DNA of 64,000 nt from Marinobacter halotolerans (GCF_008795985.1 NZ_VMHP01000002.1:806001-870000); one strand, 5' to 3'; counted from the first letter of the stretch, positions 43,982-54,484 are shown. Translations and numbers: made by a program. Notes: a model not told the origin generated them from the sequence alone.

Positions 43982-44908
43982 ATGAATGAAGTTGCCCAGG
44001 GCCCCGCACCTGATTGCAGAACAATTCCACAGGAGATGTCCTGGCCGCTCAGGCATCTCACCCTAGCGGGCCTTCACTGGCCCGCATCCCACACTGACAG
44101 CCACACCCCCGACACGCCAGTGCTGATGATTCATGGCTGGCTGGATAATGCCCTGTCATTTGCCCGTCTTGCGCCTGTTCTGGCACAAGATCGTAATGTT
44201 TATGCCATTGATCTGGCCGGCCACGGGCAGTCTGGCCATCGCCCGCCGGGCCAGGGTTACCCGCTGACGGACTATATTGCTGATCTGGCAGAGCTGGTCG
44301 AGACGTACTTTAACGATGACGGGGCGCCTGCAAAGGTTGATCTGGTGGGGCATTCCCTCGGGGGCATCATCTCGCTCTTCTATGCAGCGGCTTTTCCAGA
44401 GCGCGTGAGAAGGGTGGTACTTATCGACAGTCTGGGCCCGCTCACGCGTCAGCCGTCGGAAGTAATCCCACAAATGCGAAAAGCCATACGCAAGCGCTTG
44501 GCGGGGTCGGGCAGGCCTGTCGTTTATGACACGATCAAGGAAGCGGCCAAAGCCCGGGAAGGCGGCATGATTCCGCTGTCCCATGAGGCGGCCATGACGT
44601 TGATTCCCCGAAACCTGCAAGAAGTGGCGGGAGGTTATGGTTGGTCTACCGATGCGCAATTGCGCCATCCGTCCATGATCATGATGGATGAGTCCCAGGT
44701 ACAGGGATGTCTGGAACAGGTCAGAACGCCGACCCGGTTTGTGCGGGCGGAAAAAGGGTTACTTGCCAGTCGGCCGGAACTGAATTTACGTGCAGAGGCG
44801 ATTGCCGGGCTTGATATTGTATCCGTGCCCGGAGGGCACCATTGTCATCTTGATGGCGATATCGGGCCGGTTGCCAACGCTGTGAGGGATTTTATCAATG
44901 TTGTTTGA
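43982..44908 (+). CDS. alpha/beta hydrolase
   Basis: The 308-residue protein shows the alpha/beta hydrolase core: oxyanion-hole motif LMIHGWLDN (about 48-56), nucleophile elbow GHSLGG (serine about 125) and a late histidine in VPGGHHCHLDGD. It has no signal peptide and is probably a cytosolic esterase or lipase. It begins nine bases after pilZ and overlaps the next gene by 11 bases, so it is part of one run of genes with a DUF4892 protein and a patatin. The substrate is unknown. Confidence 0.88.
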   Translation: MNEVAQGPAPDCRTIPQEMSWPLRHLTLAGLHWPASHTDSHTPDTPVLMIHGWLDNALSFARLAPVLAQDRNVYAIDLAGHGQSGHRPPGQGYPLTDYIADLAELVETYFNDDGAPAKVDLVGHSLGGIISLFYAAAFPERVRRVVLIDSLGPLTRQPSEVIPQMRKAIRKRLAGSGRPVVYDTIKEAAKAREGGMIPLSHEAAMTLIPRNLQEVAGGYGWSTDAQLRHPSMIMMDESQVQGCLEQVRTPTRFVRAEKGLLASRPELNLRAEAIAGLDIVSVPGGHHCHLDGDIGPVANAVRDFINVV

Positions 44909-45800
44909 CCATGGTAGAACCGCCATTCGTGGCATCGTTAGCCTGTTGGCACTGGTTGCCGGGTTTGCACAGGCGACCCAGGTACCGCCGGAACCCTTCG
45001 AGGAGTCGGTTCTTGAGGAAACCGTCGAGATTTCTTCACCGGGGCGGCTGGTGCTGTTTAGCCCGGTAAGGGAAGTAAGCAATGAGATTCGCTCTGCGTC
45101 GCTCGCACGGCTGCCGGTCAAGGGCAAGGGACAGCTTTTCCGGGTGTTGGACGGGGCCAGTCGCGAGGAAGCTCTGAACCATTACCTCCGCCGGCTCCGT
45201 GATCGTGGCGCGACGGTTCTGTTTGAATGTTCCGGTGTGTCTTGTGGCGGTAGCAATGTCTGGGCCAATCAGATTTTTGATCAGTCAACGCTCTTTGGTT
45301 CGAACAGGGATCAGAATTACGTGGTCGCTGGCAAGATCGATGAGAACGGGAAACCCTCGCTGACGGTTATCTACACCGTCAAACGGACCAATCAGCGTGA
45401 GTATGTGTGGGTTGAGCAGTTGGAAGCGCCCGTAGGAACGACGATTCCGGGCCTCGGTACGGGGGGATCCAGAATCAAAGGCCCCATACTGGTGCCCTGG
45501 GAGGGTGGCATTACCTTCAGCTTCGACTGGACCACCACTGACCGGCGCCTGATTAACGAATGGTCGGCCACGGAGGATGCCCGGGTGGTTCTTGTGAGCT
45601 ACAGTGAACTTGAGGATGACGAATCGTTTGGCGACGCCATGAAGCGGGCCGAAAATGCGGCAGAATCTCTGACTCGTCTGCTGACAAAAACCGGTGTTCC
45701 GGAAAGTCAGCAGGAACGCATTGTTGTGGGCCCGGCCGTGGTCATTCCCAACCCCGATCGTCAGGGCAATCGGGTTGAGGTAATGGTTATTCAGAGGTGA
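44898..45800 (+). CDS. DUF4892 periplasmic protein with OmpA-like C-terminus
   Basis: The 300-residue protein has a signal peptide (cleavage after QAT or AQA, about 27). A DUF4892 domain with the FECSGVSCGGSNVWANQIF motif comes first, and a C-terminal OmpA-like stretch (AENAAESLTRLLTKTGVP ... NRVEVMVIQR) that could bind peptidoglycan comes last. It overlaps the alpha/beta hydrolase gene by 11 bases and lies five bases before the patatin gene. The function of DUF4892 proteins is not known; location in the periplasm or outer membrane is inferred from the signal peptide and domain type. Confidence 0.85.
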   Translation: MLFDHGRTAIRGIVSLLALVAGFAQATQVPPEPFEESVLEETVEISSPGRLVLFSPVREVSNEIRSASLARLPVKGKGQLFRVLDGASREEALNHYLRRLRDRGATVLFECSGVSCGGSNVWANQIFDQSTLFGSNRDQNYVVAGKIDENGKPSLTVIYTVKRTNQREYVWVEQLEAPVGTTIPGLGTGGSRIKGPILVPWEGGITFSFDWTTTDRRLINEWSATEDARVVLVSYSELEDDESFGDAMKRAENAAESLTRLLTKTGVPESQQERIVVGPAVVIPNPDRQGNRVEVMVIQR

Positions 45801-45804
45801 TTCC

Positions 45805-46938
45805 GTGACCGTCAATGAGGAAAGGAAAACCGTGGCGCTGACTCTTGGCAGCGGCGGGGCGAGGGGATACGCCCATATTGGTGCCATCGAAGTCCTCTGC
45901 GAGCGTGGCTACGATATTATTGCCATTTCCGGCTGCTCCATGGGGGCTCTGATTGGTGGCGTCTACGCCGCCGGCCGGATGAAGGATTACAAGGACTGGG
46001 TGACCGGCCTGGGCCAGTTTGATGTTTTGAAACTGCTGGACGTGACGTTTAATTCAGTAGGCGCGATCCGTGGCGAGAAGATCTTTTCCGTGGTTCGGGA
46101 AATGATCGGTGATATCCGCATAGAAGACCTTCCGCTGGCCTACACAGCGGTCGCAACCGACCTTCTGGGCCATAAGGAAATCTGGTTTCAGGAAGGGCCG
46201 CTGGACCAGGCCATTCGTGCATCAGTCGCCATTCCCAGCGTGGTCACGCCGCTGGTTCTTAACGGCCGGGTTCTGGTCGACGGGGCGCTGCTCAACCCTC
46301 TGCCCATTATTCCCACGATCTCATCCCACGCGGATCTGGTGGTTGCGGTCAATCTGAGTGGCGAAGACGATCGCCGCAACCGTATCCCCGATGCTGCCTT
46401 CCACAGCAGTGGTGAAAGCAGCGGCGAGGGCGGTGAAATGGACGAGTGGGTCAACAAGCTGCGGGACAAGGCCAGCCAACTGTTCGACTGGGACGCGCTA
46501 AAGACCTTCACTGCCAGGCGGGACCGGGCACCCGGTGACGATACACCGGTGCAGGATAAAATCGGCGAGGCGCTTGCCCGCAAAGAGGTTTCCGACAGGA
46601 AAGAGGGATCGGAAAAGAAAGACCCTGCGAAAAAGCCACTGGTCAAAAAAATCGCGGAAAAGAAAAACGAGGATCACGAAACCATCGACTGGGACAAGCT
46701 CGGTATCGGCAAGTTCGATGTGATGAACCTGACCATCGAAACCATGCAGAGCGCCCTGGCGCAGTACAAACTGGCCGGGTACCCGCCAGATCTGTTGGTG
46801 AATATCCCCAAGAACGCCAGTCGCAGCTACGACTACCATCGGGCCCCGGAGCTGATTCAGCTGGGCCGCGAGCGCATGGCCGCGGTACTGGACCGTTATG
46901 AAAAGGACATGAACAGCTCCGGACCCATGGCGCTGTAG
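45805..46938 (+). CDS. RssA-like patatin family phospholipase
   Basis: The 377-residue protein starts at a GTG with AGAGG seven bases upstream. The patatin domain comes first: GSGGARGYAHIG oxyanion loop (about 13-24), GCSMG nucleophile motif (serine about 45) and catalytic Asp in VDGALLNPLP (about 158). After about residue 195 there is a charged Lys/Glu/Asp-rich insertion (about 240-300) not found in short RssA proteins, then a conserved C-terminal helical part. It is a predicted serine esterase acting on phospholipids or acyl chains. It follows the DUF4892 gene by four bases and probably shares its transcript. Confidence 0.88.
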   Translation: MTVNEERKTVALTLGSGGARGYAHIGAIEVLCERGYDIIAISGCSMGALIGGVYAAGRMKDYKDWVTGLGQFDVLKLLDVTFNSVGAIRGEKIFSVVREMIGDIRIEDLPLAYTAVATDLLGHKEIWFQEGPLDQAIRASVAIPSVVTPLVLNGRVLVDGALLNPLPIIPTISSHADLVVAVNLSGEDDRRNRIPDAAFHSSGESSGEGGEMDEWVNKLRDKASQLFDWDALKTFTARRDRAPGDDTPVQDKIGEALARKEVSDRKEGSEKKDPAKKPLVKKIAEKKNEDHETIDWDKLGIGKFDVMNLTIETMQSALAQYKLAGYPPDLLVNIPKNASRSYDYHRAPELIQLGRERMAAVLDRYEKDMNSSGPMAL

Positions 46939-46949
46939 CGCTGGAATGA

Positions 46950-46976
46950 AAACGCGTATACTCCGCGTTTATTTTC
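46950..46976 (+). terminator. candidate terminator after the patatin gene
   Basis: AAACGCG (46950-46956) and CGCGTTT (46964-46970) form a perfect seven-pair stem followed by ATTTTC. The loop contains TATACT, so the site could alternatively be a -10 element for prmB. Confidence 0.45.
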
Positions 46977-47001
46977 AGTTATCTGCCAGAGAGATTGTGT
47001 T

Positions 47002-47898
47002 GTGGCCGACCCCGCTAATGAACTGCAGACCGTCCGTGATTATCTTCGATATGTGTGCTCCCGCTTCTCGGAATCGACACTCTTTTTCGGCCATGGCACC
47101 GACAATGTCTGGGATGAAGCCGTTCAACTGGTGATGCGAACACTGCACCTGCCGCTTGAGAACAACACGCTTTTTCTCGATGCCCGGCTGACACTGACCG
47201 AGCGGGAACTGATCCTTCAGCGCCTGTCGCGGCGTATTGACCAGCGTATACCGCTGGCGTATCTGCTGGGTGAAGCCTGGTTCATGGGGCTGCCGTTCTA
47301 CGTGGATGAACGTGTGCTGGTGCCCCGGTCGCCCCTGGGTGAACTGCTGGAGAGTCGTCTGCAGCCCTGGCTGGGAGAGCGGGAGCCGGGCCGTATTCTG
47401 GATCTGTGCACCGGCAGCGGCTGTATCGGCATTGCCGCGGCGATGGTCTTCGAAGAGGCCATCGTGGATCTCTCCGATCTGTCGCCGGAGGCTTTGGAAG
47501 TAGCAGCGGTCAACATTGATACCCATGGGGTATCAGACCGGGTGTCCACGGTTCGCTCGGACGTGTTTGATACCATTGAAGGCCGTTATGACGTTATCCT
47601 GAGCAATCCGCCCTACGTCGACGCAGAAGATATGGCGGATATGCCCGCAGAATTCCGGCATGAACCCGAACTGGGTCTGAGTGCCGGGGATGACGGACTG
47701 GAGATTGCGCATCGGATTCTGGCGCAGGCGCGGGGCCACCTGAACCCTGGAGGCCTGCTGATCGTTGAGGTTGGGAACAGTTGGGTCGCGCTTCAGGAGG
47801 CGTATCCGGACCTTCCTTTCACCTGGCTGGAATTTGAAAACGGTGGTGATGGCGTGTTTTTGCTGACGGCGGAAGATCTTGAAACTGCCGGGCTTTAA
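47002..47898 (+). CDS. prmB: ribosomal protein L3 N5-glutamine methyltransferase PrmB
   Basis: This 298-residue SAM-dependent methyltransferase modifies a glutamine of ribosomal protein L3. It has the PrmB N-terminal helical domain ([24 protein letters not shown] in part), the SAM loop [12 protein letters not shown] near residue 134 and the glutamine-binding NPPYVD at about 202. The HGTDN box separates PrmB from the release-factor enzyme PrmC. Translation starts at a GTG after AGAGAG. It precedes aroC as in Pseudomonas and many relatives. Confidence 0.95.
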   Translation: MADPANELQTVRDYLRYVCSRFSESTLFFGHGTDNVWDEAVQLVMRTLHLPLENNTLFLDARLTLTERELILQRLSRRIDQRIPLAYLLGEAWFMGLPFYVDERVLVPRSPLGELLESRLQPWLGEREPGRILDLCTGSGCIGIAAAMVFEEAIVDLSDLSPEALEVAAVNIDTHGVSDRVSTVRSDVFDTIEGRYDVILSNPPYVDAEDMADMPAEFRHEPELGLSAGDDGLEIAHRILAQARGHLNPGGLLIVEVGNSWVALQEAYPDLPFTWLEFENGGDGVFLLTAEDLETAGL

Positions 47899-47940
47899 CT
47901 TTAACCAAAACATTAATTATCTGATTTAAGATATTGAATT

Positions 47941-49035
47941 ATGTCTGGAAATAGCTTCGGAAAACTGTTCACGGTGACCTCGTTTGGTGAGAGTCACGGC
48001 GCCGCGCTTGGCTGCATTGTAGATGGCTGCCCGCCCGGGCTTGAGCTTTCTGAAGCCGACCTTCAGGGCGACCTGGATCGACGTAAACCTGGAACCTCGC
48101 GCCACACCACCCAGAGACGGGAAGCGGATGAGGTGCGGATTCTGTCCGGTGTGTTCGAAGGCAAGACCACTGGCACACCCATCGGCCTGCTGATCGAGAA
48201 CACTGACCAGCGCTCGAAGGACTATTCCAAGATCGCAACCCAGTTTCGGCCGGCGCACGCCGATTACACTTACATGCACAAGTACGGTGTGCGGGATTAC
48301 CGTGGTGGCGGCCGGTCCTCAGCGCGGGAGACTGCCATGCGGGTCGCCGCCGGTGGCATCGCCAGGAAGTTCCTGCACGAGCGGCTGGGCACCACCATTC
48401 GCGGCTACCTGTCGCAGTTGGGCCCGATAAAGATCGAGAAATTCGACTGGGCCCAGGTCCATCAGAACCCGTTCTTCTGCCCGGACGTGGACAAGGTTCC
48501 GGAAATGGAAGACTACATGGATGCCCTGCGTAAATCTGGTGACTCCATCGGCGCGCGAATCAATGTGGTTGCCGAGGGCGTGCCCCCGGGCTTTGGCGAG
48601 CCGATATTCGATCGGCTGGATGCGGATCTGGCCCACGCCCTGATGAGCATCAACGCGGTAAAAGGCGTGGAAATCGGCGCCGGCTTTGGCTGCATCGACC
48701 AGAAGGGCACCGACCATCGGGATGAACTGACGCCGGAGGGATTTCTGTCCAATAACGCCGGTGGCGTTCTGGGGGGAATTTCCTCCGGCCAACCCATTCT
48801 GGCGAGCATTGCGCTGAAGCCTACGTCGAGCCTTCGCCTGCCCGGACGCAGCATTGATGTGGACGGCAACCCGGTGGAAGTGATTACCACCGGCCGGCAC
48901 GACCCCTGCGTGGGTATCCGCGCCACGCCGATTGCCGAGGCAATGATGGCCATCGTGCTGATGGACCACTATCTGCGCCATCGCGGCCAGAATGGCGACG
49001 TCAAAGTCTCAACCCCGGACATAGGTCAAGCCTGA
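47941..49035 (+). CDS. aroC: chorismate synthase
   Basis: The 364-residue FMN-dependent enzyme makes chorismate from 5-enolpyruvylshikimate 3-phosphate, the last common step toward aromatic amino acids and folate. Signatures seen are GESHG near residue 17, the RPGTSR-type segment ([15 protein letters not shown]), [11 protein letters not shown] and the C-terminal [10 protein letters not shown]. The start ATG follows an A/T-rich stretch with no clear Shine-Dalgarno, which is unusual for a housekeeping gene in this window and might mean translation depends on an unstructured leader. A REP element follows 14 bases after the stop. Confidence 0.97.
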   Translation: MSGNSFGKLFTVTSFGESHGAALGCIVDGCPPGLELSEADLQGDLDRRKPGTSRHTTQRREADEVRILSGVFEGKTTGTPIGLLIENTDQRSKDYSKIATQFRPAHADYTYMHKYGVRDYRGGGRSSARETAMRVAAGGIARKFLHERLGTTIRGYLSQLGPIKIEKFDWAQVHQNPFFCPDVDKVPEMEDYMDALRKSGDSIGARINVVAEGVPPGFGEPIFDRLDADLAHALMSINAVKGVEIGAGFGCIDQKGTDHRDELTPEGFLSNNAGGVLGGISSGQPILASIALKPTSSLRLPGRSIDVDGNPVEVITTGRHDPCVGIRATPIAEAMMAIVLMDHYLRHRGQNGDVKVSTPDIGQA

Positions 49036-49049
49036 CTTAAAGGTAGCAA

Positions 49050-49081
49050 GTAGGTCGGATTAGCCACAGGCGTAATCCGAC
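49050..49081 (+). repeat. REP element with GTAG head
   Basis: GTAG (49050-49053) is followed by GTCGGATTA (49054-49062), an inner GCC/GGC hairpin and TAATCCGAC (49073-49081) with one bulged base. A GTAG tetranucleotide beside a palindrome is the hallmark of REP sequences mobilised by RAYT transposases. It lies between aroC and the MFS gene. Confidence 0.75.
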
Positions 49082-49094
49082 AACAAACCGGAGA

Positions 49095-50246
49095 ATGACT
49101 ATCTACTGGCGCCTCTCAAACCTCTACTTCTGGTTCTTCGCTCTTTTGGGCGGCTTGTTGCCGTACTGGTCGCTTTACCTCGAAGACCAGGGTTTTTCCT
49201 ACCTTCAGATCGCCACCCTCATGGCGACCATTCAGCTTACCAAAATCATCGCGCCCAACGTCTGGGGCTGGCTGGGGGATCGCACTGGCCAGCGGGTGAG
49301 GCTGGTTCGCTATGGCGCTCTGGTTGGTTCGCTTTTCTTTGCCGGGGTGTTCATGGAGCCCGGATTTTACGGGCTGCTGCTGGTCATGCTGGCGTTCACT
49401 TTTTTCTGGAACGCTATCCTTCCGCTTTATGAAGTGATCACTCTGCGGGCCCTGGGTACCGCCCGGGAGAAGTATGGCAAGGTCCGGTTGTGGGGATCTG
49501 TCGGCTTTATCGGCGCTGTCGCCACCGTGGGGGCGATTCTCGAGCTGATTCCGGTGAGCAATCTGCCCTGGCTGCTTTTACCGGTCTTTGCGGGGATTGC
49601 CGTTTCGGCTTTTCTGGTGCCGGCAGAGCAGGGTGAACGCAAGCCGCCCGCTCCCAAAGGCAGCCTGAAAGCGATCGTGACCCATCCGGCGGTGGTCACC
49701 TTCTTTTTGATGAATTTTCTGCTGCAGGTGTCCCACGGCGCCTACTACACCTTTTTCAGTATCCACCTTGAACAGCATGGCTACAGCAAGCTTTCGATCG
49801 GACTGCTTTGGTCGCTGGGGGTGCTGGCGGAAATAGGGCTGTTTCTGGTGATGCATTACCTGACCCGGCATTTCACGGTCCGGCAGATTGTAATCGCGGC
49901 CCTGGGGTTGACCATGTTCCGCTGGATGCTGATCGCGGAGCTGACAGGATTCGTGTGGATCCTTATCTTCGCCCAGCTGCTGCACGCGGCCTCTTATGGC
50001 GCGCTTCACGCGGTGTCCGTTCAGTATATTCAAGGCTTTTTCGGCAAGCACCATCACGGCCAGGGGCAGGCGCTCTACAGTGGCCTGACCTTCGGGGCCG
50101 GCGGTGCCATCGGTGCCTGGCTGTCCGGGTTCCTGGTGGAAGGGTTCAGCACCTCGGCGGCGTTCTGGGGCAGTGCCGCCGCCATTGCTATTGGCATCGT
50201 GCTGACCTGGATCGGCCTGCGGCCACCCCCGGCCGAACATGACTGA
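49095..50246 (+). CDS. MFS transporter
   Basis: The 383-residue protein is predicted to have about twelve membrane helices and carries the MFS loop motif GWLGDRTGQRVR after the second helix. Its opening (YWRLSNLYFWFFALLGGLLPYWSLYLEDQG) is typical of the MFS_1-like group containing HcaT and related uncharacterised transporters. The substrate is unknown. CGGAGA precedes the ATG. Position after aroC matches Pseudomonas. Its stop codon directly abuts the stop codon of the convergent LysR gene, with no intergenic space. Confidence 0.88.
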   Translation: MTIYWRLSNLYFWFFALLGGLLPYWSLYLEDQGFSYLQIATLMATIQLTKIIAPNVWGWLGDRTGQRVRLVRYGALVGSLFFAGVFMEPGFYGLLLVMLAFTFFWNAILPLYEVITLRALGTAREKYGKVRLWGSVGFIGAVATVGAILELIPVSNLPWLLLPVFAGIAVSAFLVPAEQGERKPPAPKGSLKAIVTHPAVVTFFLMNFLLQVSHGAYYTFFSIHLEQHGYSKLSIGLLWSLGVLAEIGLFLVMHYLTRHFTVRQIVIAALGLTMFRWMLIAELTGFVWILIFAQLLHAASYGALHAVSVQYIQGFFGKHHHGQGQALYSGLTFGAGGAIGAWLSGFLVEGFSTSAAFWGSAAAIAIGIVLTWIGLRPPPAEHD

Positions 50247-51113
50247 TCATTGCAGTTCCGAAGCGATGGCGAGCAATGCCTTCGCCTGCGGGCTCAATGA
50301 CCGGCCCTTCAGACGGATGCCGCCCAGCAGGCGACTGACATCGTAGCTCACCGGCAGGCGAACCAGGCTGTCATCCACCATGCTCACCGGCAGAACACTC
50401 CAGCCGAGCCCCACTCCCGCCATGACCTTGATGGTTTCCAGGTAGTTGGTGGGAATCTGCAGTTTTAGCGCGAGCCCCTCGTCCAGAAACAGTCGGCTGA
50501 CCGTGCGATAGGTCGCGGTACCGGTTTCCGGTAGCAGGGCGTCGTACTGCGCCAGGTCTGCCAGGGCGGGTTTCTCGATGGCCGCCAGGGGATGTTCTGG
50601 TGAGGCCACAAAGGCCATGGCATCTTCCCATCGTGTGGCTACTTCAAATGAGGAACCCATACTTTCGCTCAGGGTCACAAACGCAAGTTCCGCGGTGCGC
50701 TTTTCCATCAGGTCCAGCGCGCTTTCGGAATCCATGAATTTAAGTTCCAGCGAGACGTCTGGGTATTCCCGGTTCAGTCGACGCAGCCAGGCTGGTAAGT
50801 GGTGCAGCCCGATATGGTGGCTGGCAATGACCGAGAGCCGGCCGGCAACACTGCCCCGGCGATCTGACAGCGCCAGGCGGGCGTTGTGGACCTCGTCGAT
50901 AATTCGTCGTGCGTGGGGCAGCAAACGGGCGCCGGCGTCTGTCAGCCGGATCGTCCGGTTGCTGCGGTCGATGAGGCGATTACCCACCAGGTTTTCCAAG
51001 GCCGAAAGCCGTTTGCTGATCGCCGGCTGCGTCAGGTGAAGACGTTCGGCGGCCTCGGAAAACGAACCCTGGTCAATGACGTTAACGAAGGCTTCCAGGA
51101 GGTGGGCATCCAT
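50247..51113 (-). CDS. LysR family transcriptional regulator, divergent from leuC
   Basis: The 288-residue protein has the LysR helix-turn-helix at its start (GSFSEAAERLHLTQPAISKRLSALE) and an effector-binding domain. It is divergent from leuC across a 112-base region, an arrangement also found in Pseudomonas, so it may control leuCDB or respond to a branched-chain intermediate, though such control is inferred from position only. The last residues end exactly at the MFS gene end. I cannot name the effector. Confidence 0.9.
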   Translation of the reverse strand: MDAHLLEAFVNVIDQGSFSEAAERLHLTQPAISKRLSALENLVGNRLIDRSNRTIRLTDAGARLLPHARRIIDEVHNARLALSDRRGSVAGRLSVIASHHIGLHHLPAWLRRLNREYPDVSLELKFMDSESALDLMEKRTAELAFVTLSESMGSSFEVATRWEDAMAFVASPEHPLAAIEKPALADLAQYDALLPETGTATYRTVSRLFLDEGLALKLQIPTNYLETIKVMAGVGLGWSVLPVSMVDDSLVRLPVSYDVSRLLGGIRLKGRSLSPQAKALLAIASELQ

Positions 51114-51157
51114 GGGCTGTATTCCAGTTCAGAATGGACAATATAAAAAAACATGAA

Positions 51158-51187
51158 TTGAGGTTATTCTGATGCTGGCGTTACAAT
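51158..51187 (+). promoter_or_regulatory. sigma-70 promoter of leuC
   Basis: TTGAGG (51158-51163) and TACAAT (51182-51187) are separated by 18 bases and lie 38 bases before the leuC start. Matches are four and five of six. Confidence 0.55.
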
Positions 51188-51225
51188 AGATCAACAACAG
51201 CGATTAACGAACAGGTGAGAGAGTC

Positions 51226-52677
51226 ATGGCGGGAAAAACCTTATACGACAAATTGTGGGACGATCATCTCGTCAAACAGCGGGATGACGGCTCAGCGTTA
51301 ATCTACATTGATCGCCAACTTTTGCACGAAGTAACCTCGCCCCAGGCCTTTGAGGGCCTGAGGCTGGCGAACCGCAAGCCGTGGCGTCTGGATGCCAATC
51401 TGGCAGTGCCGGACCACAACGTGCCGACCACGGATCGTGAGAAGGGCGTAGAGGGCATTGTTGACCCGGTCTCCCGGATTCAGGTGGAAACCCTGGACAA
51501 GAACTGCGACGAGTTCGGCATCCTGGAATTCAAGATCAAGGACCAGCGCCAGGGCATCGTTCACGTGATCGGGCCGGAGCAGGGCGCAACCCTGCCGGGC
51601 ATGTCCATTGTCTGTGGCGACTCCCATACCTCTACCCACGGCGCTTTTGGTTGCCTGGCCCATGGCATCGGCACGTCCGAAGTCGAACACGTTCTGGCCA
51701 CTCAGTGCCTAGTGCAGCAGAAGATGAAGAACATGCTGGTGCGTGTAGACGGCGAACTCGGCCCGGGCGTGACCGGCAAGGACGTGGTTCTGGCCATAAT
51801 CGGCAAGATCGGAACCGCCGGCGGCACCGGCTATGCCATTGAATTCGGTGGCGATGCCATTCGCGGGCTTTCCATGGAAGGCCGGATGACCATCTGCAAT
51901 ATGTCCATTGAAGCCGGTGCCCGGGTAGGCATGGTGGCTGTGGATCAGACCACCATTGATTATGTGAAGGATCGTCCCTTCGCACCAAAAGGCGAGATGC
52001 GGGACAAGGCCATCCAGTACTGGAATACCCTGCACAGTGATGAGGATGCCGTTTTCGATAAAGTGGTAGAGCTGGACGGCTCGGCTATCCAGCCCCAGAT
52101 CAGTTGGGGTACGTCCCCGGAAATGGTAGCGGGCGTTGGTGGAAACGTGCCGGACCCGGCGGCGGAAGAAGACCCGATCAAGCGGGAAGGCATTGTCCGC
52201 GCACTCAAGTACATGGGGCTTGAGCCCAATATGCCTCTTGCTGATATCAAGCTCGACCGGATATTTATTGGTTCCTGTACCAACAGCCGTATCGAAGACC
52301 TTCGCGAGGTGGCAAAAGTGGTCAAGGGACGGAAAGTGTCACCGACCCTGAAGCAGGCCATGGTGGTGCCGGGCTCAGGCCTGGTGAAGGTTCAGGCCGA
52401 GCAGGAAGGACTGGATAAGATTTTCCTTGAAGCCGGTCTGGAATGGCGCGACCCGGGCTGCTCCATGTGCCTGGCCATGAATGCTGACAAGCTGGGCGAT
52501 GGTGAGCACTGTGCGTCCACGTCCAATCGCAACTTTGAGGGTCGTCAGGGCTTTGGCGGGCGTACCCATCTGGTGAGCCCTGCCATGGCAGCGGCAGCGG
52601 CCATTCACGGCCACTTTGTTGATGTTCGCGAAATGATGAGCGGAACGACCGGAGAGACAGCGGGAGAGCAGGCATGA
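51226..52677 (+). CDS. leuC: 3-isopropylmalate dehydratase large subunit
   Basis: The 483-residue aconitase-family subunit isomerises 2-isopropylmalate to 3-isopropylmalate in leucine synthesis, together with LeuD. Iron-sulfur ligands are seen in [10 protein letters not shown] (about 351) and GCSMC (about 412 and 415); the substrate-binding [13 protein letters not shown] is present. Length is slightly above E. coli LeuC (466). The ATG follows a GGTGAGAGAG ribosome site. Its stop overlaps leuD by four bases, so the two subunits are translationally coupled. Confidence 0.97.
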   Translation: MAGKTLYDKLWDDHLVKQRDDGSALIYIDRQLLHEVTSPQAFEGLRLANRKPWRLDANLAVPDHNVPTTDREKGVEGIVDPVSRIQVETLDKNCDEFGILEFKIKDQRQGIVHVIGPEQGATLPGMSIVCGDSHTSTHGAFGCLAHGIGTSEVEHVLATQCLVQQKMKNMLVRVDGELGPGVTGKDVVLAIIGKIGTAGGTGYAIEFGGDAIRGLSMEGRMTICNMSIEAGARVGMVAVDQTTIDYVKDRPFAPKGEMRDKAIQYWNTLHSDEDAVFDKVVELDGSAIQPQISWGTSPEMVAGVGGNVPDPAAEEDPIKREGIVRALKYMGLEPNMPLADIKLDRIFIGSCTNSRIEDLREVAKVVKGRKVSPTLKQAMVVPGSGLVKVQAEQEGLDKIFLEAGLEWRDPGCSMCLAMNADKLGDGEHCASTSNRNFEGRQGFGGRTHLVSPAMAAAAAIHGHFVDVREMMSGTTGETAGEQA

Positions 52678-53321
52678 AAGCGTTGAAGCAGCACAAGGGC
52701 ATAGTGGCCCCCCTGGACCGGTCCAATGTGGACACGGACCTGATCATTCCCAAGCAGTTCCTGAAATCCATCAAGCGGACCGGGTTCGGCCCGAACCTGT
52801 TTGACGCGGTCCGGTATATGGATGAAGGTCAGCCTGATCAGGATTGTTCAAACCGGCCAATCAACCCGGATTTCGTGCTAAATCAGGATCGCTACAAGTC
52901 TGCCAGCATTCTGCTTGCCCGCCGTAATTTTGGTTGCGGCTCCAGCCGTGAGCATGCCCCCTGGGCGCTGGAAGACTTCGGTTTCCGGGTGCTGATCGCC
53001 CCGAGTTTTGCCGACATTTTCTACAATAACTGCTTTAAGAATGGCTTGTTACCGGTTGTTCTTGATGAAGAAACTGTTGATCAGCTGTTCTCCGAAGTGG
53101 AGTCCGAGGAAGGCTATGAGCTGTCGGTTGACCTTGAGGCCAGAACGGTGACCACGCCATCCGGGAAGGTTCACAAATTTGAAGTGGATGATTTCCGCAG
53201 GCATTGCCTGTTGAACGGGCTGGACGACATTGGCGTTACGCTTGAGGATTCGGATGTGATTCGTTCCTACGAGGAGAGTCGCCGTAAAACTGCGCCCTGG
53301 TTGTTTGGCAGCGGGATATGA
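52674..53321 (+). CDS. leuD: 3-isopropylmalate dehydratase small subunit
   Basis: The 215-residue swivel-domain subunit of isopropylmalate isomerase shows the family motifs [18 protein letters not shown], the [15 protein letters not shown] segment and [18 protein letters not shown]. It starts inside the leuC stop (ATGA), which should give equal subunit amounts. leuB follows after 60 bases on the same strand with its own GGAAAC-type ribosome region, so all three are probably one operon. Confidence 0.97.
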   Translation: MKALKQHKGIVAPLDRSNVDTDLIIPKQFLKSIKRTGFGPNLFDAVRYMDEGQPDQDCSNRPINPDFVLNQDRYKSASILLARRNFGCGSSREHAPWALEDFGFRVLIAPSFADIFYNNCFKNGLLPVVLDEETVDQLFSEVESEEGYELSVDLEARTVTTPSGKVHKFEVDDFRRHCLLNGLDDIGVTLEDSDVIRSYEESRRKTAPWLFGSGI

Positions 53322-53381
53322 TCGTTTGTCGAATTAGCGTCAGTGTAATTCGCTGAAAATAAAGTTCTGTAAGGAAACACT

Positions 53382-54455
53382 ATGCCAAGAACAGTATTAA
53401 TGTTGCCGGGTGACGGCATTGGCCCGGAGATCGTTACTGAAGCAGAAAAAGTGCTTCGCAAGGTCAACGAGAATTTCAATCTGGATCTGAATTTCGAATC
53501 GGCGCTCGTCGGCGGTGCGGCTATTGATGAATACGACACGCCGCTGCCGGAAGACACCATGGCAAAGGCGCGCAAGGCGGATGCGATTATCCTGGGTGCC
53601 GTGGGCGGTCCCAAGTGGGACAAGCGTCCAATGGCCAGTCGCCCGGAAAAAGGCCTGCTGGGGCTACGCTCCGGTCTGGAGCTGTTTGCCAACCTTCGTC
53701 CTGCGATTCTTTATCCTCAGTTGGCATCAGCCTCCTCGTTGAAGCCGGAGGTTGTGTCCGGTCTCGATATCATGATTGTTCGGGAGCTGACCGGCGGCAT
53801 CTATTTCGGTCAGCCGCGCGGGCTCCGTGAACTTGAGAGTGGAGAGCGGCAGGGCTATAACACCTATGCCTATACCGAATCCGAGATTCGTCGTATCGGC
53901 CGTGTCGCCTTTGAAGCAGCGCAGCAGCGCGGCAAGAAGCTGTGTTCCGTCGACAAGGCCAACGTTCTGGAAGTGACCGTTCTGTGGCGGGAAATTATGG
54001 AAGATCTGCGCCGGGAATATCCGGATGTGGAGCTTTCCCATATGTATGTCGATAACGCCGCCATGCAGCTGGTGAGGGCGCCCAAGCAGTTCGACGTGAT
54101 TGTGACCGGCAACATGTTTGGTGATATCCTTTCGGACGAAGCGGCGATGCTGACCGGCTCCATCGGTATGTTGCCATCGGCGTCGCTGAACTCTGAAAAG
54201 CAGGGCATGTACGAGCCCTGTCATGGTTCGGCTCCGGATATCGCGGGCAAAGGCGTTGCCAACCCGTTGGCGACCATCCTGAGCGTGGCCATGATGCTTC
54301 GTTATAGCCTGAACGAAGTGAAAGCGGCAGAAGCCATTGAAGCGGCCGTCAGCAAGGTGCTGGACCAGGGCCTCCGTACCGCGGATATCATGTCGGCGGA
54401 TGGTCGCAAGGTGTCTACCCGCGAGATGGGTGACGCCGTTCTGGCGGCTCTCTAG
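53382..54455 (+). CDS. leuB: 3-isopropylmalate dehydrogenase
   Basis: The 357-residue NAD-dependent enzyme oxidises and decarboxylates 3-isopropylmalate to 2-ketoisocaproate. Recognised are [14 protein letters not shown] at the start, the substrate-binding [13 protein letters not shown] stretch, ELTGGIYFG and the [20 protein letters not shown] dehydrogenase signature. Position after leuCD completes the leucine operon apart from leuA, which is elsewhere. A hairpin region separates it from asd. Confidence 0.97.
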   Translation: MPRTVLMLPGDGIGPEIVTEAEKVLRKVNENFNLDLNFESALVGGAAIDEYDTPLPEDTMAKARKADAIILGAVGGPKWDKRPMASRPEKGLLGLRSGLELFANLRPAILYPQLASASSLKPEVVSGLDIMIVRELTGGIYFGQPRGLRELESGERQGYNTYAYTESEIRRIGRVAFEAAQQRGKKLCSVDKANVLEVTVLWREIMEDLRREYPDVELSHMYVDNAAMQLVRAPKQFDVIVTGNMFGDILSDEAAMLTGSIGMLPSASLNSEKQGMYEPCHGSAPDIAGKGVANPLATILSVAMMLRYSLNEVKAAEAIEAAVSKVLDQGLRTADIMSADGRKVSTREMGDAVLAAL

Positions 54456-54484
54456 CCGGTTTTTCAGACGCGGATTATTCAGTT

